Of a DNA stretch of 64,000 bases, positions 39,701 to 45,064 are shown piece after piece. Numbering within the stretch: the first letter of the stretch is position 1; every line of letters starts with the position of its first letter. The stretch is taken from the NCBI GenBank assembly GCA_020636005.1, contig JACJYR010000003.1, positions 930,001 to 994,000 on the forward strand, written 5' to 3'. This DNA comes from Lewinellaceae bacterium. Its GTDB lineage: Bacteria; Bacteroidota; Bacteroidia; Chitinophagales; Saprospiraceae. The notes under the pieces are model-generated. The model was given only the letters and a program-made list of their open reading frames with translations. It was not told where the DNA came from and ran no database searches. A program made the translations under genes and the position numbers.

Positions 39701-40478
39701 TGATAATCGTTGCGCCAGGGCAATTGTCCTGTGTGATGACTTGTTCCCATGTTACGACCGCCGAACAAAGACCCGGGTCGTTGTTTACAAAAACAGGAAA
39801 AGGGCAACCGGGAGAAAGGAGGGTGCAGCCAGGGTCGTTGCAGGTGAAAATTTGCGGCGCCTCGGCGTCCGTCACTTCTATATCGAATGTGCAGGTGCTG
39901 ACGTTGGCAGAGCCATCGGTGGCAGTGTAAGTGACCGTAGTTATGCCCGTCGGGAAAATATCGCCCGAATTATGGGTCGATGTGAAAGTGGCAATGACAC
40001 AATTGTCCGTTGCTACTGGCACCAACCAAAAGACTTGTGCGTCGCAAAAGCCAGGGTCGGTATTGACGACAATATTGGTGGGGCAATCAACGATGGTCGG
40101 ATTTTCAGCATCCACCACTGTTACGGTAAAGGAGCAGTTTTCAAAACCGCCAGGGCCTTCAATTTCAAAGCTGTTGACCGTGACGCCGAGCGGAAAAATC
40201 GCCCCACTGGGCAAGCCCGACAGTTGGGTCAATGGGCCAATGCAAGTACCGGGGTCAGTTATTGTCACCGTATAAACCAGGGCAAAAACATCGCAGAACC
40301 CGGGGTCAGTGTTCACGGTTATGTTCGCCGGACAAACCAATCCGCAAACCAGGCTTTCTTCCGGTGCCGCCCAGGAGTAGGGCAAGGGAGTTTCCGCTTG
40401 TGCTGTCCATGCTGCCAGCCAAATGCCAACAGCAAGCAGCCAACGGCTTGTGTTTTTATTTTCGATTAGTGCCTTCAT
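30747..40478 (-). CDS. giant T9SS type B adhesin with HYR domains and 27 near-identical 51-aa repeats
   Basis: This 3243-aa surface protein has, in order, a signal peptide and 11 HYR domains (about 45-950; CPANITVNTDPG- and TDNC-type blocks). Next come 27 near-identical 51-aa repeats (953-2329) of consensus ESICDGESFTVG ... SSLGCDSIVNL, two diverged copies (to 2431), and an immunoglobulin-like and two PKD domains (WDFGNGNQ, WNFGDGVTG). A lone repeat-like unit, several beta-sandwich modules and a type B sorting domain complete it (VITPNGDGTGDRLAIPNFD, then VVNRWGDLVFHS, ending GAVTIVR). Two cysteines per 51-aa repeat could form disulfides. It is probably an adhesin or gliding-related filament moved to the surface by T9SS with the PorP/SprF protein encoded next to it. 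The full frame is intact despite the repeats. Confidence 0.95.
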   Translation of the reverse strand: MKALIENKNTSRWLLAVGIWLAAWTAQAETPLPYSWAAPEESLVCGLVCPANITVNTDPGFCDVFALVYTVTITDPGTCIGPLTQLSGLPSGAIFPLGVTVNSFEIEGPGGFENCSFTVTVVDAENPTIVDCPTNIVVNTDPGFCDAQVFWLVPVATDNCVIATFTSTHNSGDIFPTGITTVTYTATDGSANVSTCTFDIEVTDAEAPQIFTCNDPGCTLLSPGCPFPVFVNNDPGLCSAVVTWEQVITQDNCPGATIISSHAPGSIFPMGFTTVTYTATDAAGNSSSCSFDVFVEDAEPPVLTCPDITVNNDPGLCGAAVAINPVVTDNCGVASVTSFPPSGSFFGWGTTSVTVIATDSSGFTEFCSFVLTVNDAEPPVINNCPTNITVNNDPFFCGAFVNWTPLSANDNCSFANLLGSHSPGDFFPVGTTTVTYDANDLVGNTSNCTFAVTVADNEPPILSFCPADVTVATGVGACDATVTWAPPLVTDNCGAATVTSSHNPGDIFNLGTTLVAYTATDAAGNVGNCTFNVTVGDFEAPVILNCPANIVAFADPGTCTATVNWTPPTATDNCGLASFGSANSPGDPFPVGGAGAPFTVIYTAIDNAGLTTNCFFEVEVIDNQAPVMTGCPANINTTTSATFGICAGIVSWTDPVFTDNCGIGLSGSSHINGGYFPTGTTTVTIFASDFWGNTTNCIFNITIVDDEPPEIIPCPSNYIVDTDPGVCEAVVAWTPLTVFENCGVFTTTSTHNPGDVFPLGTTTVTFTATDDAGLSSSCIFNIIVSDNEAPTIANCPVDIVVNADPGACSAIVNWPSPAASDNCNLATFNSNHLPGEVFPTGTTLVTYSATDAIGNVAVCQFNVSVTDSEAPVFLSCPASQTVSVNNAGCTAIVNWVPPLATDNCNINSLTSNHLLGEAFPAGPTLVTYTVLDDAGNAATCNFTITVLNGAVTTTNLTESICDGESYMVGGSVYSASGNYQDTLTSSLGCDSIVNLSLTVLSVFTTNLTESICDGESFTVGASTYTLSGNYQDTLTSSFGCDSIVNLSLTVLPGFTTNLTESICDGESYTVGPSTYTVSGNYQDTLASSLGCDSIVNLNLTVLPVFTMNLVESICNGESFTVGASTYTLSGNYQDTLTSNLGCDSIVNLNLTVFPVFTTNLTESICDGESYVVGTSTYILSGNYQDTLMSSLGCDSIVNLSLTVLPVFTTNLVESICDGESFTVGASTYTLSGNYQDTLASSLGCDSIVNLSLTVLPVFTTNLTESICDGESFTVGASTYTLSGNYQDTLMSSLGCDSIVNLSLTVLLVFTTNLTESICDGESYVVGTSTYILSGNYQDTLMSSLGCDSIVNLSLTVLPVFTTNLVESICDGESFTVGASTYTLSGNYQDTLASSLGCDSIVNLSLTVLPVFTTNLTESICDGESFTVGASTYTLSGNYQDTLTSNLGCDSIVNLNLTVLPVFTTNLAESICDGESYVVGASVYSVSGNYQDTLTSSLGCDSIVNLSLTVLPVFTTNLVESICDGESYVVGASTFTLSGNYLDTLASSLGCDSIVNLSLTVLPVFTINVVESICDGESFMVGGSVYSVSGNYQDTLTSNLGCDSIVNLNLTVLPVFTTNLTESICDGESFTVGGSVYSASGSYQDTLASSLGCDSIVNLSLTVLPGFTTNLTESICDGESITLGTSTYTLSGSYQDTLTSSLGCDSIVNLNLTVLPVFTTNLTESICDGESFMVGASTYTLSGNYQDTLTSSLGCDSIVNLSLTVLPVFTTNLVESICDGESYTVGASTFTLSGNYLDTLASSLGCDSIVNLNLTVLPVFTMNLVESICNGESFTVGTSTYTLSGNYQDTLMSSLGCDSIVNLSLTVLPVFTTNLVESICDGESFTVGASTYTLSGNYQDTLTSSLGCDSIVNLNLTVLPVFTTNLTESICDGESLTVGASTYTLSGNYLDTLTSSLGCDSIVNLNLTVLPVFTTNLTESICDGESFTVGASTYTLSGIYQETLTSSLGCDSIVNLNLTVLPVFTTNLTESICDGESFMLGASTYILSGNYQDTLTSSLGCDSIVNLSLTVLPVFTTNLVESICDGESNTVGASTYTLSGNYQDTLASSLGCDSIVNLSLTVLPVFTTNLTESICDGENFSVGASTYTLSGNYQDTLTSSLGCDSIVNLSLTVLPVFTTNLTEAICDGKSFTVGASMYSASGNYQDILTSSLGCDSIVNLNLTVLPVFTTNLTESICDGESYMVGGSVYSDSGSYQDTLASSLGCDSIVNLNLLVLPVFTTNLVESICDGDSYMVGGSVYSASGNYQDILASSLGCDSIVNLNLAVLPFLQTDLDVQICQGESYQVGNQVFTQTGSFGVTLQSSAGCDSIVNLSLTVLPFLQTQTSVQLCQGDSIFISGDFQTLPGTYFDTLSAVAGCDSIVQTDLLFFQPPTAQIMGPTTLCLGFSLVLGAGVFQSYLWSPGGETSAQITVDAPGLYAVTVSDQNGCTAADAATIVLENCSMVSAGFTVSQDTACASHFVQFSNQSSANATSLHWDFGNGNQSDELNPYTVYPFPGNYTVQLIASDGTTADTSEQQVFVYPKIQAAFNQLVVDVCQPKSLVFNDNSQGTFGLSGWLWNFGDGVTGTGANLLHTYTNFDTVNVTHIVFDQFGCTDSINQNVVVADLGFVPQPVHLCLNLCEGDSLMVGGEVFNAAHPSGSVTLQAVSGCDSTVTVELTFSPLSTFSLGADLAICENETAMLDAGAGDTFLWSTGDATQSITVSQSGVYTVTVADGTGCPEVGSIQLTTDSIPDEQALAGLDKSICETTAITTLAAGVPQFSTGTWTTAGSASINNVGNPATTVSNLSIGQNLFVWTLGNGACHAFASDTVLIDVVPQATDTAQAGEDLSFCNSVAQVSLQGTASQNLAVTGQWSQPGSQALLGVEILEPDNPQSPVSGLYPNNTYLFTWTLTNGVCGAYSADNVLVSTYAGLLPGADAGQDVNLCNGTEAQLAGNLPNGTFGEWSSLDAGSTAFIAQPFQPSTLVGDLAAGSNAFVWTLSSNECPAYSADTILVFQSEGLAANADVYFNLGQPLTRLDFLANDDIPDRDNVTLGFLSTPLYGSLKANGDGSFDFTFGVDTTENIEFTYEICLKSCPDVCSQADVVILSKTPVLPPPPIQKPSNVITPNGDGTGDRLAIPNFDEIPPPIELLVVNRWGDLVFHSKNYQNDWDGRTDKGKQLPDGTYYFILKGSGSEVNGAVTIVR
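33186..33491 (-). repeat. two diverged copies of the 51-aa adhesin repeat
   Basis: These units keep the 153-bp length and the QICQGES / QLCQGDS and GCDSIV signatures but have drifted elsewhere. They mark the old edge of the array. A further isolated unit (CEGDSLMVGG ... SGCDSTV) sits downstream of the PKD domains. Confidence 0.85.
33492..37622 (-). repeat. 27 tandem 153-bp coding repeats
   Basis: There are 27 in-register units of exactly 153 bp. Units 5 and 8, and units 6 and 9, have identical protein sequence. DNA near 36175-36540 is almost identical to DNA 459 bp (three units) away. This indicates a recent three-unit duplication by unequal exchange. No unit contains a stop. Confidence 0.95.
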
Positions 40479-40532
40479 GATGTTGTTCGTTGAAAATCAA
40501 TGCTTGTCCAGCATTTCAAGAACAATGATTTT

Positions 40533-40574
40533 GGGCAAAATTAGCCCGGTTAACAAGTGCAGGAAACCGCATAA
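40533..40574 (-). promoter_or_regulatory. adhesin promoter, shared with the gene at 57260-57889
   Basis: The minus strand contains GGCTAATTTTGCCC with a TAATTTTG -7 box, and GTTTCC 19 bases before it at the -33 position. This 42-base block is 34/42 identical by eye to 57925-57966, with no gaps. Confidence 0.6.
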
Positions 40575-40593
40575 ATTAGTGGGGAGAGACATT

Positions 40594-41214
40594 TTAGCAC
40601 TCTCCGCGCAGCCGCATCGCCACCACTTCTGTTTTTGAGTTCACGCCTAATTTTTTGTACAAATTCCTGATATGAAAAAGCACCGTGTTCACGCTGACGC
40701 CGAGCTGGTCAGCGGCGAGTTTGTAGCTTAGGCCGTCGGTGAGGCACTGCACAAGCTGGTTTTCTTTAGGCGTCAAATCCGCCGTTTTCTTTTTCGGTGA
40801 AAAATGTTCGACCAGCCGACGGGCCACCGTGGGCGAAAGCGCAGACTTGCCCTCGTAAGTGTCCATAACCGCTTCCTTGATTTTCTGCAGGGAGGTGTTT
40901 TTGGTCAAATAGCCCGTTGCGCCAGCGTAGAAAGCCTTCATCACGCTGCTTGAATCGTCGTGTTTGGAAAAAATGATGACCTCTGTTTTCGGGTAGCTTT
41001 TCTTCAAAAAACTGATGTCCCTGGCTGCCGATTCCCGGCCGCTGTCGAACTCGTGCAACACGACATGGAGGCGGGTGTTGCTGTTTGTTTTTTCAAAAAA
41101 ATCGGAAGTATGGATAGCCGCCAATGTGCAGCTCATGCCTTGCTGCTGGTTGAAAAATTGCTCGAGGTTTTGGCGGAGGATGTTGTTTGTTTCGATAATG
41201 CCGATGGAAATCAT
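40594..41214 (-). CDS. LuxR-family regulator with degenerate receiver domain (copy A)
   Basis: A receiver-like domain (1-120) is joined to a LuxR helix-turn-helix (about 140-205; LTPKENQLVQCLTDGLSYKL, then SVNTVLFHIRNLYKKLGV). The usual acidic pair is replaced (IGIIETNN) and the phospho-Asp position reads VVLHEFD, so aspartyl phosphorylation looks lost. The late Lys (GYLTKNTS) is retained. It should bind DNA without a classical kinase. It lies at the 3' end of the lectin genes on the same strand and has a paralog in the same position at 49772-50392. The ATG at 41214 is chosen because the upstream frame translates a repeat. Confidence 0.9.
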   Translation of the reverse strand: MISIGIIETNNILRQNLEQFFNQQQGMSCTLAAIHTSDFFEKTNSNTRLHVVLHEFDSGRESAARDISFLKKSYPKTEVIIFSKHDDSSSVMKAFYAGATGYLTKNTSLQKIKEAVMDTYEGKSALSPTVARRLVEHFSPKKKTADLTPKENQLVQCLTDGLSYKLAADQLGVSVNTVLFHIRNLYKKLGVNSKTEVVAMRLRGEC

Positions 41215-41220
41215 GGTGCT

Positions 41221-41285
41221 TGGAAATTGGGAAATTGGGAAATTGGGAATGCTGGAACGATTTCCGGTTTCCCAATTTCCCAATT
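41221..41285. repeat. GGAAATTGGGAAATTG inverted tandem repeat
   Basis: GAAATTGG units (three to four) are followed by their complement CCCAATTTCC, forming a hairpin between the small lectin gene and regulator A. The same vocabulary occurs three times inside the hybrid kinase gene. Confidence 0.8.
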
Positions 41286-41306
41286 TCATTTTAAAACGAC
41301 TACGAT

Positions 41307-41795
41307 TTAGTTGCTACCACCACCCACGGGCGTCGGGCCTGACGGTGTTGGCGAAGGTGATGGGTCTGGCCCCGGCGGTGGTGGTGGCGGCGTTCCAACG
41401 CCCTGCTGCAAGACCTTGGCCACCGTGCCATTGGCCTTGTAAATAGCCACTTTGAAAGTGTTCAGGTCAATTTCAAAATAGCCGCCGCTTGCGCCGGTGT
41501 TCCAAGAGTTGGAAGACCAAACGGGGCTGGTGTTGTTGTAGAGGACGAAGTTGCCGTCCGGCTGCATGATGGCGTGGGTTACAGTTTTCCCGGCAGTGTT
41601 AGTCTGCCACTTGGGCTGCCCACCGGCATAGAGCACGAGGTTGCCGTTGGGCTGCATGATGAGTGTGCCGCCTGGTTTTACGATGGTTTGGTTCTTATCA
41701 AGGCGCTGCCCGGAGGTCATGTGAAGGGTGTTTTGAGAAAAACCGGTAACTGTCAGCAGGAGGTTGAAAAGGATGAAAATGATGGTGCGTTGCAT
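41307..41795 (-). CDS. secreted single bulb-type lectin protein with Pro-rich tail
   Basis: A signal peptide (FILFNLLLTVTGFSQ) is followed by one bulb-type (GNA-like) mannose-binding lectin domain. The sugar-site motifs are QPNGNLVLY and QPDGNFVLY (consensus QxDxNxVxY; the first has Asn in place of Asp). The last 30 residues are a Pro/Gly/Ser tail (GTPPPPPPGPDPSPSP). There is no T9SS domain. It lies between the two-domain lectin gene and regulator A, with gaps of about 42 and 92 bases, and is probably in their operon. Confidence 0.88.
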   Translation of the reverse strand: MQRTIIFILFNLLLTVTGFSQNTLHMTSGQRLDKNQTIVKPGGTLIMQPNGNLVLYAGGQPKWQTNTAGKTVTHAIMQPDGNFVLYNNTSPVWSSNSWNTGASGGYFEIDLNTFKVAIYKANGTVAKVLQQGVGTPPPPPPGPDPSPSPTPSGPTPVGGGSN

Positions 41796-41837
41796 AATTT
41801 GAATTTTTTATGTTGAGACAAACAGGCATTGGTGGGC

Positions 41838-42620
41838 TTAATAATTTGCGTTGAACTTGCCATAATGTATCCTATGAGTAGATTTAGCGGAATTGAGCCG
41901 CCGAACGAGTGAGCCATCAGCGCTGTAAATGCACACCTCGTTGGTTTCAACTGTATAGAGCAGGTAGCCGCCAGCCCAATCGGTGTCTGAGCTCCAAACC
42001 CTGGTCGAATTGTTATAGACCACGAGGTTGCCGTCCGCTTGCATGATGCAGTGCGTCACGGTTTTGCCGTTCGTGCCACTTGCCCAAATAGGCGCCTGGT
42101 TGTTGTAAACCACGAGGTTTCCGTCTTCTTGCATGATAAGTTCCGCAGTTCCGGCAGTGATTTTTTGCCCTTTGTTGAGCGTCTGCCCGGAGTTCATGCG
42201 GAGCGTTGTCGCAATCGTCGGGTTGCCTTCTTGGAGTAATTTGACCAGCGTACCATCGGGTTTGTATATCCCGACTTTGAAGGTGGAAAGGTGGATTTCA
42301 AAATAACCGCCCCCGGCGCCCACGTTCCAGGTATCGGAAGCCCAAACCGGGTAAGTGCCGTTGTAGATGACCAAATTGCCGTCTGGCTGCATGATGCAGT
42401 GCGTTACGGTTTTGCCGTTGGTCATGGTCGCCCACTTGGGGGTGTTGATGTGATAAAACACGAGGTTCCCGTCTTCCTGCATGTAAAGTTCGCCAAGCCC
42501 GGCGGTGATTTTTTGCCCTTTGTCGAGGCGCTGACCAGAGGTGAGCCGAAGCTGTGCATTCGTTTGCGAAGCGAACAAAAGAAGGAAAGCCACGAAGCTG
42601 AAAACGAGGGTATTTTTCAT
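41838..42620 (-). CDS. secreted tandem bulb-type lectin protein (LlpA-like layout)
   Basis: From the ATG at 42620 (MKNTLVFSFVAFLLLFASQT) a 260-aa protein holds two bulb-type lectin domains of about 110 residues each. The motifs are QEDGNLVFY, QPDGNLVIY, QEDGNLVVY and QADGNLVVY. All four match QxDxNxVxY, so mannose binding is plausible. Tandem lectin domains in about 270 residues is the layout of LlpA-type lectin-like bacteriocins, although LlpA usually lacks a signal peptide. Other roles, such as glycan adhesion, are equally possible. It belongs to the lectin cluster with the large lectin/cytolysin-like gene upstream. Confidence 0.88.
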   Translation of the reverse strand: MKNTLVFSFVAFLLLFASQTNAQLRLTSGQRLDKGQKITAGLGELYMQEDGNLVFYHINTPKWATMTNGKTVTHCIMQPDGNLVIYNGTYPVWASDTWNVGAGGGYFEIHLSTFKVGIYKPDGTLVKLLQEGNPTIATTLRMNSGQTLNKGQKITAGTAELIMQEDGNLVVYNNQAPIWASGTNGKTVTHCIMQADGNLVVYNNSTRVWSSDTDWAGGYLLYTVETNEVCIYSADGSLVRRLNSAKSTHRIHYGKFNANY

Positions 42621-42736
42621 TGTTTTTATGTTTAAGAAATTAAGCAAAAACTGCCCGTCCACCTGCGTTTTGCTTGGTAGCCAGCGGGTTTGCCACGATG
42701 GTGATTTGAATTTGTCTGTTTTCGGAAACCGGGTTA

Positions 42737-42772
42737 GAAATCATGGTGATTTCAAGGAAATCACCATGATTT
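42737..42772. repeat. AAATCATGGTGATTTC hairpin, second copy of a dispersed palindrome
   Basis: The arms are 42737-42753 and 42757-42772, identical over 16 bases. The inner sequence matches the hairpin at 12482-12514. It lies in the spacer between two lectin genes. Related CCACGATGGTGATTTGAA words occur at about 42690 and 44830. Confidence 0.75.
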
Positions 42773-42788
42773 GCTGGAAATGAAGCAC

Positions 42789-44753
42789 TCAATCGCAGTC
42801 CGTCGCCCATTTCTGGTCGAGCGTAGTGCCGTAGGTTTTGATGCACATGCCCGGCGGTTCGGGGTAGGAGAAGTCGAACGTTTGGCGCCAGGGTTCCCAG
42901 GCAAGCCCGGTAGCGCCCCATGCCCGGATGCGGATGTTTTTGGCGTTTTCCGGTAAGGTGAACGTTGTAACCATGCCCGCAGTGATGCCCTCTTTCGTGG
43001 CAGTATGCGATTTGCCGTCGAGAACGCAATTCACTTCGTACTTTATGACGTAGCCGCCATCGTGGACCAATTTGACAAAGCCTGGCACCTTGAGCGGCCA
43101 CGCATTTGCCCACGAGGGATTGAAAATAGTGTTATACGTTTTGAACATGGTGTAGGTCGGCTTTGGGATGCCCTGGGTGAACAGCAGGTGCTCGCCCGCC
43201 GAAATCATGTAGCCCTTTGCCACGATGTTGGTAGCGTCGGCAGGTATCGGGAAGGCTTGCTCGCCGTCGAGCGGAAGGTTCTGGGTGGTATTGGTGACGT
43301 TTTGCCCGTTGAGGTTGTAAGTCAGCACAAACTTGGAAAAAAAGCCCGCATCGCAGCGGAAGGTCACTTCGCCGGCGGTGGCGAGGCTGGGGGCTGTCCA
43401 CAGGTAATTGGCAGTTTTCATAAACCCGAACAAGAACATCATTGCCCCGTTTTTATCGGACAGCGCATTGACGATATTGATGGGTTCCGAAATGGCTGCC
43501 CCCACTGCTTGTTTCAAGCGCACTTCCACCATTTTTGCCTCATAAATCAACAGCCCCTGCGCCAGCCCCATCGTTGCAGCAAATGTCACGACCGCTATCG
43601 GCGCTGCCGCCACGCCTGCCCAGCCTGTTGCGCCAATGAGACCGAAAGCAGCGTATTCCGTGCCAGCCATACCGGGTGTTAGCGCGAAAAACAGCGCTAC
43701 GCCCGGCGCACTCAATGCACTGCCGAGCGCATTGGTGATGGCAAACAAAGACATTCCCGCAAAAGCAGTGGATATACCGCCGACTATGGCAGGCGCATCG
43801 GCAGTTGCATATTGCATCCCGGCTTTTCCAATCAAATCGGAAGGCGGCATATTTACCTCGAACATCGAATGTACCAAGCTGGTACTGCCGCAGCTTACTG
43901 GTTTCACATACCCTTCACCCGCATAAGCACAAGGGTTTGCTTTCCATTTCTTGTATTCCTCCAAACTGCCCTTGGCAGACTGGATTTTCATGTGCCTGTA
44001 AATTTGTGTGACCCAATCCCGCAGTGCGACGGTGGAGGCATCGTTGCCGCCTTTTAGCACATGGTCAATGACGAGCATCCCCATTACTCCCAATATTTTA
44101 TTGCGGACATCGGGTTTCGCCTGGATTTCGTTGACCGCCTGTGCCGGGGTCAGGTTCGGGGTTTTTATCAAAACCCCCTCGGCAGCCGCCAAGGCATGAG
44201 TGCCCAGCGCCTTTTCCAGCGGTGGCAGCGCTGAGTAGGGCTGGTTGTTGTTGATGGGGTTGATTGGTATTAAATAGCCCGGCATCGTACCGAGTGCATA
44301 CAATACTTGCGACTCCCAGTTTTGCTGGCGTGGGAAGCGCACCGAGTTGCCGGGCGCCAATTCTTTTGCCAATGTTTTATCTGCTTTGTGTACGGTGACC
44401 CGGTAGGTGTTCACGTCAATTTGAAAATAATTGGCGTTCAACCCCGCCGTTTTAGCGTCCCAGACATAGGTCGAGTTGTTGTAAATGCAAAGGTTGCCGT
44501 CCGTTTGCATGATGGCATGGGTGGCGGCTTTGCCGTTAGTCCCGCTCGCCCATTTGGGCTGGTTGGCGGCATTGTAAAAAACGAGGTTGCCGTCCGTTTG
44601 CATGATGAGGTAGCCCTTGCCTGCGATTTCGATTTTTTGCCCTTTGTCAAGGCGTTGCCCGGCGTTCATGCGTAGCGAGTCCTGCGCTTTCGAATTGAAG
44701 CCCCAAAAGACAAATGCCAGTAAAAACAGGGGGAAAATGCTTGTCCTTTTCAT
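42789..44753 (-). CDS. lectin - hydrophobic helical - tandem cytolysin-domain-4 protein (copy A)
   Basis: The 654-aa protein starts with a signal peptide (MKRTSIFPLFLLAFVFWGF) and a bulb-type lectin domain (about 23-135; QTDGNLVFY, QTDGNLCIY). A helical region follows with about three Gly/Ala-rich hydrophobic segments (about 290-400). The end is two tandem beta-sandwich domains, 460-557 and 558-654. The second closely follows domain 4 of cholesterol-dependent cytolysins: HDGGYVIKYEV, NAKNIRIRAWGATGLAWEPW in place of the undecapeptide ECTGLAWEWWR, and a terminal YGTTLDQ holding the Thr-Leu pair (644-645). The first copy has lost the loop. It lacks the cytolysin pore-forming domains 1-3. It may bind membranes or glycans and insert the hydrophobic segment, which is inference. 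The upstream frame to 44882 is repeat DNA. Confidence 0.9.
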   Translation of the reverse strand: MKRTSIFPLFLLAFVFWGFNSKAQDSLRMNAGQRLDKGQKIEIAGKGYLIMQTDGNLVFYNAANQPKWASGTNGKAATHAIMQTDGNLCIYNNSTYVWDAKTAGLNANYFQIDVNTYRVTVHKADKTLAKELAPGNSVRFPRQQNWESQVLYALGTMPGYLIPINPINNNQPYSALPPLEKALGTHALAAAEGVLIKTPNLTPAQAVNEIQAKPDVRNKILGVMGMLVIDHVLKGGNDASTVALRDWVTQIYRHMKIQSAKGSLEEYKKWKANPCAYAGEGYVKPVSCGSTSLVHSMFEVNMPPSDLIGKAGMQYATADAPAIVGGISTAFAGMSLFAITNALGSALSAPGVALFFALTPGMAGTEYAAFGLIGATGWAGVAAAPIAVVTFAATMGLAQGLLIYEAKMVEVRLKQAVGAAISEPINIVNALSDKNGAMMFLFGFMKTANYLWTAPSLATAGEVTFRCDAGFFSKFVLTYNLNGQNVTNTTQNLPLDGEQAFPIPADATNIVAKGYMISAGEHLLFTQGIPKPTYTMFKTYNTIFNPSWANAWPLKVPGFVKLVHDGGYVIKYEVNCVLDGKSHTATKEGITAGMVTTFTLPENAKNIRIRAWGATGLAWEPWRQTFDFSYPEPPGMCIKTYGTTLDQKWATDCD

Positions 44754-44966
44754 TGTTTCGATGGTTTGTTGAACTGGGCAAAAAACCTCCGCCCCACATG
44801 CGTTGCACATGCCGGTCAGTCGGTCGCCTGCCACGATAGTGATTTGAAATTTTTGCTCCTGGAAGCTGACTTCTGTTATCAATCAGTTGCTTGCTTCTCT
44901 GGTACAGCCTGCCGGGATTTTATAACCCCGGTTTTTAGTTTTTTTGAAAAAAAAGTTTTTTCAAGT

Positions 44967-45008
44967 AAAAAAAACGCCGGGCAGAAGATGCTCTACCTGG
45001 CGTTTTTT
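44967..45008 (-). terminator. Rho-independent terminator after the CHAT gene
   Basis: On the minus strand, AAAAAACGCCAGG pairs with CCCGGCGTTTTTT across an 14-base loop and is followed by a T run. It sits about 57 bases past the CHAT stop codon. Confidence 0.75.
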
Positions 45009-45031
45009 ATTGAAAATCAATGATTTACAAA

Positions 45032-45060
45032 ATGACCAATGACCTCAATGACCAATGACC
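45032..45060. repeat. CAATGACC short tandem repeat
   Basis: The words AATGACCAATGACCTC repeat twice just after the CHAT stop codon. The same vocabulary forms the hairpin at 50397-50480. Confidence 0.75.
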
Positions 45061-45064
45061 TTCT

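Larger units (their letters stand above)
44754..45064. other. intergenic region with CHAT terminator and repeats
   Basis: No gene is supported. It contains a decayed CCGGGATTTTATAACCCCGG repeat (about 44907-44935), the CHAT-gene terminator (44967-45008) and CAATGACC repeats (45032-45060). The promoter of lectin protein A must also lie near 44780-44830, but I find no good -7 box. Confidence 0.5.

Noticed and set aside
37983..40469. Long plus-strand open frames of 369 and 417 aa opposite the HYR region
   Set aside because: They are antisense to a clearly coding repetitive gene, have the composition of reversed HYR codons and no recognisable domain or start context.
42789..44753. Calling the domain-4 protein a true cholesterol-dependent cytolysin
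   Set aside because: Domains 1-3 with the transmembrane hairpins of cytolysins are absent; only the C-terminal domain matches.
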